Shown one piece after another: positions 14,372 to 31,457 of a DNA stretch of 64,000 nucleotides. The stretch is from Ochotona curzoniae (Eukaryota > Chordata > Mammalia > Lagomorpha > Ochotonidae). The notes beneath the pieces were generated by a model. The model was not told where the DNA came from and searched no databases. It worked only from the letters and a program-made list of their open reading frames with translations. Each line of letters starts with the position of its first letter. Position 1 is the first letter of the stretch. The stretch covers positions 27,504,001 through 27,568,000 of the forward strand of contig NW_024466599.1 of the NCBI RefSeq assembly GCF_017591425.1, given 5' to 3'. The translations under genes were made by a program, and so were the position numbers.

Positions 14372-15340
14372 CTTAGAAAAAGAAAGAAAGCAGAAGATAA
14401 ATAACCACTTCCCGAGAGAAAATGTAAATAACAGAAAGATTAAATTATTATTACTTCTATGCCAGCAGAGTTCACATTTGTTTAATAAGCCTCTAAACAA
14501 AAATTGCATGGCTATTAACTGAAACTTAATACAATCAACCTAGTTATTATTGAGTAAGAGCAAATTACTTCATTTTGACAAGTGGTCCTTTTTTAAAATT
14601 ACTTTTATTTTTGATGTTGAGTGATCCATCAGACATCTGTTCATTACAGGATTCTACTAGGGTATTATGAATAGGCACAGCTAAAAGAACACAGAATTTT
14701 ACTTCTAGAAAACAAATGAAATTTCTCTTGAACAATAAAGAATATGAATATCTATAAGCAGGTGAATATTTTTAAACTACTGATATCAGATATCTGTCTT
14801 TGTTCTTGACAGCAGACTTTCAATCATGCATTATGTAAAACAGAACTATTTATATCATTTAAAATTTATTAATCTTCACAGAAACAATTATGCTGCCAAA
14901 ATATCTATCATTACTACCATCAGTTATTAGTAAGTTCCACCAGCGGAGGCTGAGAGAGATCGGTGCCTCCCGAGCAAGAGCAGAGCAGATCTCTGGATTT
15001 CCGCAGAAGGCACGGGGCCTCCCTCCTGTCCTGTGCCGCGTTTCAGGTTCAGAACGCTTTTGAAAATAGCTGACTAGATTCTACCAAGGGCGCATGAACA
15101 TAGAGGAAACTTTACAAAGAGGCCATCTATGCAATGCAGAGGGGCACTGGAGGAGAAAGTAGGATGAGGGTCGGAGCCAATCATGTGTGAATTACTATTA
15201 ATGTTACACTCAGATGCTTTTTGAGGAAAGATTTAATAGAAACAACAGCAGAGAAAAAGATCCGAGACAGGAATTCTGATATGAAATGCAATGTGGCAAA
15301 TTCAAATAAGTTTGAAACAGTCCTAGACTCCTTCAATAGG
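14372..15340. other. Intron 6 with a CpG-containing pocket at 14940-15180
   Basis: AT-rich apart from about 240 bases that hold around nine CpGs in a region that otherwise has almost none. No repeat or open frame explains it. It could be a regulatory element or a recent copy of a CpG-rich repeat. Confidence 0.5.
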
Positions 15341-15622
15341 CAGGCATCTGGTACAGCCACTAGGATGTCATTTTGCGTTTAGTGTTAGCTCAGCTTCATA
15401 TTCCAGCTTCCTGCTAATATAATTCTGGGAGTCAGGAGATGATGCCTCAAGTGCATAGGCCCCTGCCACCAGCGTAGGAGATCTGGCTGCAGTTCCTGGT
15501 TGCTGGCTTCAACTTTGTCCAGCCAGCCCTGGCTGTTGTGGGTATTTGCGGATTCAATCAGCAAGTGGAAAACTTCTTGTCTTTTTGTCTATCTCTCTGC
15601 CTTTAACTTAAAAAAAAAAAGA
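15341..15622 (+). repeat. CSINE, older subtype
   Basis: Blocks AGCTTCCTGCTAATATAATT and GGCTGTTGTGGGTATTTGCG with a TTTAACTTAAAAAAAA tail mark the older C repeat. Confidence 0.8.
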
Positions 15623-15760
15623 AAGGCAGCAGCAATTAAAGTTTTTAAAAATGAATTTTTAAAAAATGTTTGATATATAATAACTCACATAATACTTTTC
15701 ACCCATTTAAAGAGAGATGTGCAACTATCTTCACAATTAGTTTTAGAACATTTTCACCAG

Positions 15761-15915
15761 GACGGACTACAGGCGACACCCACATCCCAGATGGAAGTGC
15801 CTGGTTCAAGACCCGGCTCTTCGGCATCCGATCTAGCTCCCTGCTAATGCACCCAGGGGCTCCAGTACTGGGGTCTCTGCTACTCACAGAACAGACCTGG
15901 ATGAAGTGCCACCAT
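15761..15915 (+). repeat. CSINE, older subtype, 3' truncated
   Basis: Contains GTGCCTGGTTCAAGACC and CTAGCTCCCTGCTAATGCAC. It sits inside the L1 fragment. Confidence 0.6.
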
Positions 15916-16160
15916 TTCCATCAGCAACAAAGGAGGCTTCCAAATTGCCCACATCCTCATCACACTACAGCCACCTTAGTAGGCAGGACATGATAGCTCA
16001 CACCAGTTTTGATTTTATTTCCCTAATGTGTAAGGATACTGAACATCTTCTGGTATGCACTTCGGCCATTCTGTGTCTCTTCCTTGGAGACATGTTTATT
16101 CAAATCTCTTGCCTATTTGTTAACTGTATTGTTTAACTTTTTATAAGCGTTTATCTTAAT

Positions 16161-16455
16161 TAGGGACAGATCGGTGGCATAATTTATAAAGCCACCACCT
16201 GAAGTGCTGGCATTCTATATGGACATCAGTCTAAGTTTCCACTGCTCCACTTCCAGTCCAGTTTCTTTCTAACATGCTTGGAAAGGCAACAGAAGATGGC
16301 CCAAGTACTTGAGCTCTTGCACTTACATGGGAGACCCAGAAAAAGCTTCTGGCTCCCGGCTTCAGATTGGCTCAGCTCTAGCAATTGCAACCAATTGAAG
16401 AGCAAACCAGTGCACCAAGAGCTTGTTTTCTCTCAAATAAATTCTTATTTTTAAA
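16161..16455 (+). repeat. CSINE
   Basis: Element from GGGACAGATCGGTGGCA to TCTCAAATAAATTC, inserted in the old L1. Confidence 0.85.
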
Positions 16456-16871
16456 TCAAATTCTTAATATACACTGAATCCCATGCCCTTATCTGATATG
16501 GTGTATAATTTGTTTTTTCTTTTTGTGGGCTATCTTTTCATTTCATTTCAAAGGTATCCTTTGAGGTACAGAACTTTTCCTCCTAAAGAACAACTTTTTA
16601 TTGTGTTATAGCTGAGAACTGACAAATCCAAGGCCATCAAGATTTGTTTTCTTCCAAAATTATAACTTTTATAAGTTTTTTGCTCCATTTTCAGCTAAAT
16701 TTTGCACATAAGTCCCCCTTTTGCTCCATTTTCAGTTAAATTTTGTACCTGACAGGAGTGAAGGGCCCAACTTCACTCTTGTACCTACCTTCCAGCTATA
16801 TGGTGTCTGTTTTTGGACAGAACTTGTAAACCTTTATGGTTTGCACTATGTGTTCTTTAAGAAACCCTTCC

Positions 16872-17548
16872 TGGGCCCAGTACCGTGGCCTAGTGGCTAA
16901 CTTCTCACCTTGCATGCACCAGGATCCCATACAGGTGCCGGTTCTAATCCTAGCAGCCCTGCTTCCCATCCAGCTCCCTGCCTGTGGCCTGGGAGAGTAG
17001 TTGAGGATGGCCCAAAGCCTTGGGACCCTGCACCCGCATGGGAGACACAGAAGCGGATCCTGCCCCCTGGCTTCGGAATGGCTCAGCTCCAGCCGCTGCG
17101 ATCACTTGGGGAGTGAATCATTGGACGTAAGACTTCCTCTCTGGGGCCCGGTGGCATGGCCTAGCAGCTGAAGTCCTCGCCTTGAACGCACTGGGATCCC
17201 ATATGGGTGCTGGTTCTAATCCCGGCAGCTCCACTTCCCATCCAGCTCCCTGCTTGTGGCCTGGGAAAGCAGTCGAGGACAGCCCAAAGCTTTGGGACCC
17301 TGCACCCACATGGGAGCTGCTGGAAGAAGTTCCTGGCTCCTGGCTTCGGATCAGCATATCATCGGCCATTGCGCTCACTTGGGGAGTGTATCATCAGAAG
17401 GAAACTCTCTCTGTCTCTCCTCCTCTGTAAATCTGACTTTCCAATGGAAATAAATAAATCTTTAAAAAAAAAAAGATCTTCTCTGTCTCTCCTTCTCTCT
17501 GTATATCTGACTAAGCAATAAAAATAAATAAATCTTAAAAAAAAAAAC
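16872..17548 (+). repeat. CSINE split by a second CSINE (outer copy)
   Basis: The outer element runs 16872-17142 and resumes at 17475-17548 with the remaining pyrimidine block and AATAAAAATAAATAAATC tail. An AAACCCTTCC-like direct repeat flanks the whole unit. Confidence 0.9.
17143..17474 (+). repeat. CSINE nested inside an older CSINE (inner copy)
   Basis: Complete element from GGGGCCCGGTGGCATGG to an A tail, inserted in the pyrimidine block of the outer copy in the same orientation. It is younger than its host. Confidence 0.92.
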
Positions 17549-19010
17549 CTTCCTACCTCTGTCATAAATACATTTTGAATGTTTTTGGACTTCCTATGGA
17601 GAGATCATATAGCTTGTACTTTGAGTCTTCTCACTTTGCTCAATACAATGCTGTTGTTATGAACAGTTTTTTTTAATTGCCACATGGTATTTCATTGCAT
17701 GTCTATACCACAGACTATCCTTATGAGTAAACATGCTACATCCTTACCCATGCTTCTTGGTAAATACAGGTGCTGATCTTTGTCTGGTACTTACCCAAGA
17801 GTTAAAATGTAGAATCATGGAGAACATGATACACTTAGCTTTAGTTAGCAGACATGTCAGTTTCCCAAAGTGGCTGTGCTAATTCACTCCTCAGTCCCAC
17901 CTCTAGTAAAGTAGGGTTTCAATTGCTCCATGAGTACAAATTGCATTTTCTTAAAATATAAAGTTGCTGGCACTTTTTCCTCTTTCCTATCCTAGTCTAT
18001 TGTTTAATTTTTTAAACACGGGCTTTTACTTGGTGAAGTGTAGCTTTCTGTGTGTTCTGGAGATGCGTACTTCATTGGCTTGCCATTTTACTCCTGTCTT
18101 TTGAGGAACAGATGTTCTTAAATTCATTGACTTTTTATTTTGTACCTTCTTTAAGAAATCCTCCTTCCATGGGACAAGGATATTTTGTTCCACAGGCTTT
18201 ATTATTTTCAATAACTTAAATTATTCAAATGTTCCACTCTTGAAAATAATGTGTATTTTAAAATATTTACTTAATATTTTAAAGATATTTTTCAAATGAC
18301 TGCTAGCCTGTTCTGTTAAGAGAGAAGCTTGTTGGAATTTTGAACACAGCTCCTTTGTAGGTAACTCTCTCCTCTCTCCTGGTCTTTAAGACTTTTTTTT
18401 ACTCCATGGTATTCCACAGATTTTGCCTATGAGTTTCTTTTTTTCCTGGAATTTAGTCTTTTGATGTAGGAGCTGATGTCTTTACAACTGGGAAATTAAA
18501 TATTGCTTCTCTGTTGCTCTCTTGGAAGCCTCCTGATGTAGTCTTTATTACTCTGAACAGATCTTTTGTATTTCTTAGTTTGGCTTTTATGTATCAAGTA
18601 AATTCCTTGATTCCATCTTCACACTTACTAATATTAACTTTAAACCAGATCCAGCAAATGTTATAGTACATGGTGAGTTTTTATTTCAGTGCTTGTCTAT
18701 TTCATTTCCAACATGTTTTTTTTTTATATCTAGCTCTTCTCATTCCTCTCCCTTGCATTTTTTACAATGTATCCTTTATGAATCAATATTCCCTTCAATG
18801 AGCTCTGTTGAGTACCCAAATTTCCTTTAAACTCTATGCCTGTTGTATGCATGTTCTAACTGCTGACCTTGGTAAACAATACTTTAAACATTATCTGTCT
18901 TGTATTTTAGATTTGTAATACAAGCTTCTTAGTGGGAAGTTTTAACTTTTGGTTTCCCATCACTTTACAAAAGAATCTGTTCTTAAAATTATCGAACTTT
19001 GTGCTCGTAT
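17549..19010 (-). mobile_element. Probable old L1 3' sequence
   Basis: T-rich sequence resembling antisense L1M 3' untranslated blocks, for example ATGGTATTTCATTGCATGTC near 17683 and TTTTGTATTTCTTAGTTTGG near 18563. Boundaries are uncertain and the middle part may be unrelated. Confidence 0.4.
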
Positions 19011-19608
19011 TGGCTCATGGGAATCTGACAAACTACCGTCATGAGGTAGTGTTTTTGCCTCCCCACATCAAGTTAACAGTTTTCTGTTAAGACCTTACTC
19101 CAGGCACAAGGCTGGCAGCCTGTGCCAGCATCCTACACTAAGTAGATCTTAGATTTGAAGTAAAAAAACCTTACTCTGGCTTTTGTGGAATACCAAATTA
19201 TCTTTAAAAGCTAAATACCCAGATTCCAATACTCACTATCTGAAATGTCTACTTCATTTGTGATCTTATTTCTGAGTCTAGTTATGTATACTTCACTTTG
19301 TTCTTCTTACACTTCTTATACTGAGAACAAGAGTAGACTGCCTGGGGAAGCCTGGACCCAACCTTCTATTTTGCGTAAAGGTCTTAATTTTTCAGTGTGT
19401 ACAAGCTCCACAATGTGTTATCATAAAAGGCAGATTCGAAGGCAGAGTGAAGAACCTGAGTGAGCCTCAGAATAACCCTTAATACCAGTGTATTATGACG
19501 AACTCACACATTTTCGCATTTGAAATATCCAAGGTGCTTCGTTATCAGCTTTTCTAACCCATGGTATCAGAACCATTTAAACCCTACACTAGGTTTTCCC
19601 CTTCGCTT
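19011..19608. other. Intron 6, no feature recognised
   Basis: Mixed-composition intron sequence left of a young CSINE. Confidence 0.5.
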
Positions 19609-19623
19609 CAATCTTCCCATTCT

Positions 19624-19956
19624 TTTTTTTTTAAAAAGATTTATTTTTTATTATTTTTTTATTGGAAAGGCGGATATACAGAGAGGAGAGACAGAGAGGA
19701 AGATCTTCTGTCCGATGATTCACTCCCCAAGTGAGCGCAACGGCCGATGCTATGCCGGTCCGAAGCCAGGAGCCTCTTCCGGGTCTCCCACACGGGTACA
19801 GGTTCCCAAAGCTTTGGGCCGTCCTCGACTGCTTTCCCAGGCCACAGGCAGGGAGCTGGAAGGGAAGAGGGGCTGCCGGGACAGAACCGGCGCCCATATG
19901 GGATCCCAGGCGTGCAAAGTGAGGACCTTAACCACTTGCGCCACTGCACAGGGCCC
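19624..19956 (-). repeat. Young full-length CSINE with 15-base target duplication
   Basis: On the minus strand the head starts GGGCCCTGTGCAGTGGCGC, followed by an A-box-like and a B-box-like motif, the body and a T-rich (A-rich) tail. The exact direct repeat CAATCTTCCCATTCT lies at 19609-19623 and 19957-19971. It is very similar to the copy at 49334-49666. Confidence 0.95.
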
Positions 19957-20009
19957 CAATCTTCCCATTCTAAATAATAATGCAGTTACCATAGACTGAG
20001 TAGTTAACT

Positions 20010-20205
20010 GAGTGACACAGTTAGCTAAATACTTCAAAGGTGATTTAATTCTCCCAAAAATTCTGAGTCCTATTATTATTCTCATTTTACAAATAAAGAT
20101 ACAGAGATACAAGAGAAGTGAAATAACTTGCTTATAAATGTACAACTGGTGCACTGCAAAGCTGAGACTGGAACGCAAGCTGTCTGACCCGAGTCCTGCG
20201 CCATC
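20010..20205 (-). repeat. MIR SINE
   Basis: Reverse-complement MIR: TCTCATTTTACAAATAAAGA, then GTGAAATAACTTGCTTATAA, then GAGACTGGAACGCAAGCTGT in family order. Confidence 0.7.
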
Positions 20206-20471
20206 TTCAGGGACAGATCAGCTGCTACCTTCCCTAAAGCTTTGCTACACCAGACTTGACAGCGAGCACAGCCGTGGTGCCTTCCTTCTGTGGAATGTGC
20301 TTTCCCACAATTAGTGAGCCACTTTTAAATGTCTGATCATGGAAATGTTAAGACTGACCCTGTGAGGAAGGGAAGTAACAGATATTCAACAGTTAATATT
20401 TATAACTTTAGCTGACAATGAAAGCAGAGTCATAATTTTAATGCAAATGCATACTTTTTCTGTGGGTTTTA

Positions 20472-21189
<718 letters not shown>

Positions 21190-22640
21190 TAATTCTTCTA
21201 TTGCTATAATTCACACTTCATAAAATCCACCCTTGTAAAATGTCTACTATTCAATGTTTTTTAAGAATACTTACAGTGTTATAGCAACACGATCAAATTC
21301 TAAAACACTTCATTACCCCAGAAGATACCCTGCATCTACTAGTGTCATTCCTCATTGTATCTCAGGCAAGTACTATTCTAATTTCAGTCCACATGGATTT
21401 GCCTATTCTGGATATATCATACATACACAGAGTGAATAATCCTTTATGGTACTATGTCAAGAATTTCCACCATTAGTTTCTTACAGGTGAATAGTAATAA
21501 TGACTCTGAAAGCATACTGATTTCATAGTGCTACATTAAAATCAACTGGTCATTACTAGTTGATGTGATTATTTTTATCAGTGACTGTATTTTCTCTAAC
21601 CAATTTTGAGACATAGTTCACATATAATTTTAAATGTAATTTTTGGAGAGACTTTATGTCACTATTTACATTTGGGGTTTTCATCACAGTCAGAATACAG
21701 AATGTTTCTATCACCTTAAGAAGTTTCCTTCTGGCCCTTTCCCTAGCTGTCCTCGAGACCTTCGCTCCAGAAACCCAGTGCTTTGCTTTCTCTCACTACA
21801 GAATGCTGAACAACAGGATCCCATGGTGCCTAGCTTCTTGGTTCATGTGCTTTAGGATGCACCCATGCTGTTGCATGTCTGCTACTTCACTCCTTTGTAC
21901 CACTCAGTAGTACTCCAATGTGAGGGCAGATCACAATTTGCACAGTCTTTCCTCTTTGATGGACACCCGAAGCTTTGCAGCTTCTGGTGGTTACTACAAT
22001 AAAGCTGCTATCAACATGCAGGAACAAGTTTTGTACAGACACATTTTCATTTCTCCTGGGAGAAAAACCTAAAATAACTGCTGGGCAGTATTGTTAGCTT
22101 ATGCGTATTGCTACAAGAAATTTTCAAACTGTTTTGTAAAATGTTTATCCTAGATACATCTCACAAATGGGAATTTTATGTTCCCACAAGCAGTTGTTTC
22201 TCATCCTTTTCAACATTGGATACTGTCATGTTTAAAAATTTCTAGCCTTCGAATGAGTGTACGATACCATCTCCTTGTGGTTTTAATGTGCATGTCTGTG
22301 ATGATTACTGATTTTGAGCCCCTTTTGATGTGGTTTGGCTATATTTCTTGATTTTTGTTTGCTAACACAGTCTGTTTCTTCTTTACTCCTGTTATTTAAA
22401 TGACTTCATTGAAATATAATTTATATACCACACAATTCATTTAAGTGACCAAAATCATGATTTTTAGCATATTTAGATTTGTGCAGCCATCTTCATATCT
22501 ACTCCTTATTTTATTCACACATCACCACAATCTGGGCCCTTCCCAGATTCTGGGGTGATTACTGCTTCTCCTTCAGTCACCTATCACCCTGTGGCTACTT
22601 TCAGAAATCATTAGCACCTAGCCCTCTCAGACAACCTCAC
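21190..22640 (-). mobile_element. Old L1M-type 3' sequence, at least two overlapping fragments
   Basis: Antisense L1 3' blocks appear twice: TTCATAAAATCCACCCTTGT with GGATTTGCCTATTCTGGATA (about 21210-21440), and again from 22395 with AAATATAATTTATATACCAC and CATCACCACAATCTGGGCCC. Between them lie ACTACAATAAAGCTGCTATC-type blocks. So this is more than one insertion or a rearranged element. Confidence 0.65.
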
Positions 22641-23412
<772 letters not shown>

Positions 23413-23503
23413 CTATACAATCAGATAAAAAAGCACAACAAAACATAAGTCCACAAATTTGAAATAAATTTCCCAAGAGTCTTTTTGAATGTGTGTGTAT
23501 ATG

Positions 23504-23792
23504 TTTTAAGATTCATTTTGAAACAGAGAGAGACGTCTCTCTGCTTGTTTACTCCTCAGATGGCTGCAACGGAAGGGTGTGGACTAAGGCAAGCAGGGAG
23601 GCAGGAGCTTCACCTCGGTCTCCTACATGGCCGGCAGGGGCCAGACACTCGGGCCTTCCTCTGCTCCTTTGTCCAGGACATTTGCAGGGAGCCAGACCAG
23701 AGGTGGCGCAGCCAGGACACAAACCTGACCATATATGATGTGCGTATTCTCACAGGCAGCAGCGTTACCAAGAATACCACACCGTGGCCCCC
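23504..23792 (-). repeat. CSINE
   Basis: Reverse-complement CSINE, diverged, from TTTTAAGATTCATTTTGAAA to a CACCGTGGCCCC head end. Confidence 0.82.
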
Positions 23793-24377
23793 TAATTTGT
23801 TTTCTAAATAATGAAAAGCAGAAACATAACTGTATCTTCTGAGATGTGCTCAGCCCCCACCCCGAGGCTTCTCTATCTCTGGTGGTACATCTTCCTCCAA
23901 GTCCTGTGCTAACACTGCAACCTACCTGCCTAACCATGTGTCCCTCCTGTTAATTCATTATTTATGATTTGTTCCCAGATCTTGTCCTGGATTTCTCTGA
24001 TGTGGTTTGCTCAGCTCCACATGCTTACTACCATCGTATCAACCTAGGGCCTCACTAAGTCGTGTCTGAATTGTCATGGTCACTGCTGACTTCTCTATCT
24101 GTTGAGAGCATATCAAAACAATCTATTTCCCCAAAGTCTACTCTTGCTACTATTCTCATCAAAACTCATCTTTTTCCTTCTTACAAATTTCTAGGGCATC
24201 ACCATTCCTGCAACAATAAAAAAATAATTTATCTTGTGTCACACTCTGCTTGTTTTACCAATGTAAATACTGCTTCATCAACTCTGGAGTCTTGATTTAT
24301 AATTCTGTCTTTGACCTGTGTGAACACATAGTAGGTATTCAAAAATATTTTATCTGACTCATTAAATGTATCAACTG
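23793..24377 (+). repeat. Possible L2-type LINE 3' end within intron 4
   Basis: The end at 24310-24365 (AACACATAGTAGGTATTCAA then an AT-rich terminus) resembles the shared L2/MIR 3' end. The left part has no recognised identity. Confidence 0.4.
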
Positions 24378-24722
24378 TAGGGATGGGTATTTGGCACAGG
24401 GGTTAAGGCTTCACCTGGATTGTCCACATCCCACATTAAAGTGCTTTTCCAAATTCTGATTCTACTCCCCACTCCATCTTTCTGCTAATCAAAACCCTGG
24501 GTATCTTATATTCTTACTTCAGGAAATGATTTTCCATTTTTGGTATTTCTTCAATATATGAGCAAAGCTTTCTGGCTTAAGAATTTGGGTCCCTGCCATC
24601 TAAGTGAGAAACCCAGACTGACAGCCTTTTGGCTTATGCCTGTCCCAACCCTGACTGTTAGAAGAAAAACTAGTATTGGTCTGTCAGCCTTTCAAACAAA
24701 TAATGATTATACAGATCTTCAA
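24378..24722 (+). repeat. CSINE, older subtype, diverged
   Basis: Contains GGCACAGGGGTTAAGGC, TCTTTCTGCTAATCAAAACC and GAATTTGGGTCCCTGCCATC in the expected order. Confidence 0.6.
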
Positions 24723-25263
24723 ATATCTTGTTAACTTTAATAATATAAAATAAACATTTACTCATTTAAAAATATCAAAATATTTGAAATTCTTCAAGTC
24801 AGATGTTACATTCATTCTCTATTAATATATTCTGAAACAACACATAAACATGAAGTAGGTTCAGATATCTGAAAGACTATTTCAAGAAGTATAGTGAGAA
24901 AAATGTAAGAAGTTTATCCCAAAATATTCTTTTTTTTTTTTCCTGCTAAGCGATTATCATAAATGAAATACTGAAGTAATTACTAAAAAAACTGGACTCA
25001 GATCTCTGGTTTTTAAGTTTAAGATCTGAAATTTCTCAGAAAATTCTACAACAAGCTCTTCCTGAACTTCCACATCTCTTTGGTAACATGTAAGTAAGGC
25101 GAGCCTTAGAAAAGTCACAAGGCCCAAATGAAAGAAGTCGTACACTTTCTACAGACTAAACTTTCAATAAATGTTCTTAATATTGTTTTAACTGCACAAC
25201 TAACATCTGAAGGAAGCGAAGTATAAAAGTAAAACTTTTTCTAATATTTTTCTTTTTGTTTCT
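24723..25263. other. Intron 4, no feature recognised
   Basis: AT-rich. Contains a T run near 24930-24942. Confidence 0.5.
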
Positions 25264-25646
25264 TCTAAAGATTTATTATTTGAGAGGCGAAGTTACAGAG
25301 AAAGGCAGGGGAGAGAGAGAACAAGGAGAGAGAAAGAGAAAGGAACAAGGAGAGAGAGATAGGGGCAGGGAGAGAGTTTTCCCATCTGTTGGTTCACTGC
25401 CCCAGTGGGGACAACAGCCAGGGCTGAGCTAAGCCGAAGCCAGGAGCCAGGAGCCAGGAGCCTCTTCCATGTCTCCCACACAGGTGGCAGTGGCCCAAAC
25501 ACTTGGGTTATCTTCAACTGTTCTTTTCCTGGATTATTAGCAGGGAGCCTAATGGAAAGGGGAGCAGCAGGGATACCAAACTGCACCCACACGGAATGCC
25601 TGTGTCACAGGCGGCAACTTTGCCCATTACACCACAACACTGCCTC
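25264..25646 (-). repeat. CSINE with expanded purine block
   Basis: Reverse-complement CSINE. The GA-rich block between tail and body (about 25300-25375) is longer than usual, with GGAGAGAGA repeats, and GCCAGGA is triplicated near 25439-25460. Confidence 0.88.
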
Positions 25647-25757
25647 CCTGTATTTTCCTTCCTTCCTTATTTTTTTCTTTTCCTTTCTTTTCTTTCCTTC
25701 CTCCCTTCTTTCTTTTTCTTTTTTCCTCTCTCTCCCCTTTCCTTTCTTTTTCTTTTT
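25647..25757. repeat. Pyrimidine tract (TTCC/TTTC)n
   Basis: About 110 bases almost wholly C and T on the plus strand, between two CSINEs. Confidence 0.9.
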
Positions 25758-26041
25758 TTAAAAAAGATTTTATTCATTTTTATGGGAAAGTCAGATTTAC
25801 AGAGACAAATTCCCTGTGCTAGTTCAAGTGGCCACAATGGCTGGACCTAGGCTGATCTAAAGCCAGGAGCCAGGAGCAGGTGCAGGGTCCCAAGGCTTTA
25901 AGCTGTCCTCCAATGCTTTCCCAGGCCACAGGCAGGAAGCTGAAAGGGAAGTGGAGCAGCTGGGATTAGAACTGACACCCATATGGGACCCTGGCACATG
26001 CAAGGTCAGGACTATAGCAACTAGGCCACCATGCCAGGTCC
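25758..26041 (-). repeat. CSINE
   Basis: Reverse-complement CSINE with a shortened central block. Confidence 0.88.
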
Positions 26042-26072
26042 CCCTAATATTTTCATTTTCAAAAATTGTTTT

Positions 26073-26382
26073 TGGGCCTGGCATAAGGACTCAGTAATAA
26101 TTTGCCACCTTGCAAGTGCCGGTTCACGTCCCAGCTGCCCCACTTCCCATCAAGTTCCCACTTCCCACCAAGTTCCCTGCTTATGGCCTGGAATGGTATT
26201 GGAGTCTGGTCCAACTGCTTCGGACCCTATTCCCACTTGTGAGACCCAGAAGCAGCTCCTGGCTCCTGGTTTTGGATTGGCTCAGCTCTGGCTATTGTAG
26301 TCACGTGGGGAGTGAACCAGCAGATGGAAGATCTTTCCTCTCAGAAACCTACCTTTCCAATAAAAATAAACAAATTTTTTTA
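26073..26382 (+). repeat. CSINE
   Basis: Element from TGGGCCTGGCATAAGGA to AATAAAAATAAACAAATT. The phrase CCACTTCCCA(C/T)CAAGTTCCC is duplicated near 26141-26178. Confidence 0.9.
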
Positions 26383-26469
26383 GAAGCTGTTTTCATGTAA
26401 ATCTATAACATTATAAATCTTTCAATTCAAATAAAATTTTAGTAGGATCATTATTGAGAGATTACTGTT

Positions 26470-27139
26470 GAGTCCAGCATTGTGACACAGTAGGTTAAGC
26501 TGCTGCCTACAATGCCCTCATTCTACATGAACACCCAAAGTCCAAATTGTTTCTTTTTTTAAAAGATCTATTTTATTTCTCTGAAAGGCAGAATTAGTGA
26601 GAGACTGATGTCTTCCATCCACTGGTTTACTCTCCCCAAATGGCTGCAATGGCGAGAGCTGGGCCAGTCCAAAGCCAAAAGCAAAGAGTTTCTTCTGGGT
26701 CTCCCACGTGGGTGCAGGGATCCAAGTACTTGGGCAATCCTCTGCTGTCTCTCCTAAGTACATCAGCAGAAAGCTGGATTCAAAGTGGAGCAGCTGGGAC
26801 TCAAACCACTGCTCAGATGGGATGCTGGTGCTGCAGACAGTGGTTTTGCGTGCTAAGCCACGCTGCCCATCTCCTACCCTCCCCTTCTCTGCCTCTACTC
26901 CACTTCTGCGCATGCGCCTAGGAAAGCAGCAAAAAATAATACAAGTGTTTTGGCCCCTATTACCATTATTGGAGACCAGGATGGAATTCCAAGTTCCTGG
27001 CCTGGCCCCACTGCTGCCATTGTGAAACGAATAGCTCCACACTGGGGAATGAACTAGTGGATGACAGACCTCGCTGTTCCTCCTCCTCTGTCTCGCTCCC
27101 TTGCTGTAAACTTGCCTTTTAAATAAATCTCTTAAAAAA
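26470..27139 (+). repeat. CSINE split by an antisense CSINE (outer copy)
   Basis: Head at 26470-26548 and remainder at 26882-27139, ending TTTTAAATAAATCTC and an A run. Confidence 0.82.
26549..26881 (-). repeat. CSINE nested in an opposite-strand CSINE (inner copy)
   Basis: Reverse-complement element from TTTTTTTAAAAGATCTATTT to its decayed head, interrupting the outer copy. Confidence 0.85.
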
Positions 27140-27140
27140 G

Positions 27141-27450
27141 ACATTGTTGTGTGGCCTAGTGGCTAAAGTCCTCAGCTTGAACGCACCAGGAATCCCCTGG
27201 GGCACCAGTTCTAATCCTGGCAGCCCCGCTTCCCATCCAGCTTCCTGCTTGTGGCCTGGGAAAGTAGTCAAGGATGACCCATAGGACCCTGCACCACGTA
27301 GGAGATGCTCCTGGCTTCAGATCGGCACAGCACCAGACATTGTGCTCACTTGGGGAGTGAATCATCAGATGGAAGATCTTCCTCTCTGTCTCTCCTCCTC
27401 TCTGTATATCTGACTTTGCAACAAAAATTAAATAAATCTATAAAAAAGCC
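27141..27450 (+). repeat. CSINE
   Basis: Element from GTGTGGCCTAGTGGC to AAATTAAATAAATC. It begins directly after the tail of the preceding CSINE. Confidence 0.88.
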
Positions 27451-27648
27451 ATTTTTATTATAATTAATCCTAGCGCAGCAATATACACCAAAAAAAATGT
27501 ATGATGTGTTTAAGCATATTTTAGCATTATACATCTAATAACCTAATTCTATAAAGTGCTATCTCACATACTTCCTATTATTTACTGGAAATAACCCCCA
27601 ACACATAATATCACATACAATTTTGTTCTGGCTGAATACTGTGCCTCA

Positions 27649-31140
<3,492 letters not shown>

Positions 31141-31457
31141 CTGTTTTTTGAAATAACTAATTTGAGAGGTAGAGGGACACAGACAGAGGCAATGTGTATC
31201 TACTAAGCCAAATGGCCACACTATCTACGAGTGCCAGCACTGCCCAGGGAGCTGAAGCCAGGAGCTAGGACCGCAGTCGAGATGTCCCGCGTGGGTGGCA
31301 GGAATCCAACTACTTCAGCCACTAGTGAGCTGGCAAGAATCAGCTACAGCAGGAAGTTTGGCAGGGGAGCTACAGCAGAAATCAAGCCAGGCACACGGAT
31401 AGGGACATGGATATCTCACCAGGAATTTTAGCCACTGCACCAATCGCCCATCCCTCT
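31141..31457 (-). repeat. CSINE, diverged
   Basis: Reverse-complement C repeat with GCCAGGAGCTAGGACC and GGGTGGCAGGAATCCAACTA. Confidence 0.78.

Larger units (their letters stand above)
15655..16871 (-). mobile_element. Old L1 3' region in pieces, interrupted by two SINEs
   Basis: Reverse-complement L1M-type 3' sequence occurs at 15655-15760, 15916-16160 and 16456-16871. Recognisable blocks include CTTGCCTATTTGTTAACTG and TTTGTGGGCTATCTTTTCAT. The pieces resume where each SINE ends. No coding frame remains. Confidence 0.65.

Noticed and set aside
26518..27144. 208-codon minus-strand open frame, among the longest in the window
   Set aside because: It crosses two nested CSINEs and has no codon-level sign of selection. 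It is repeat sequence that happens to be open.
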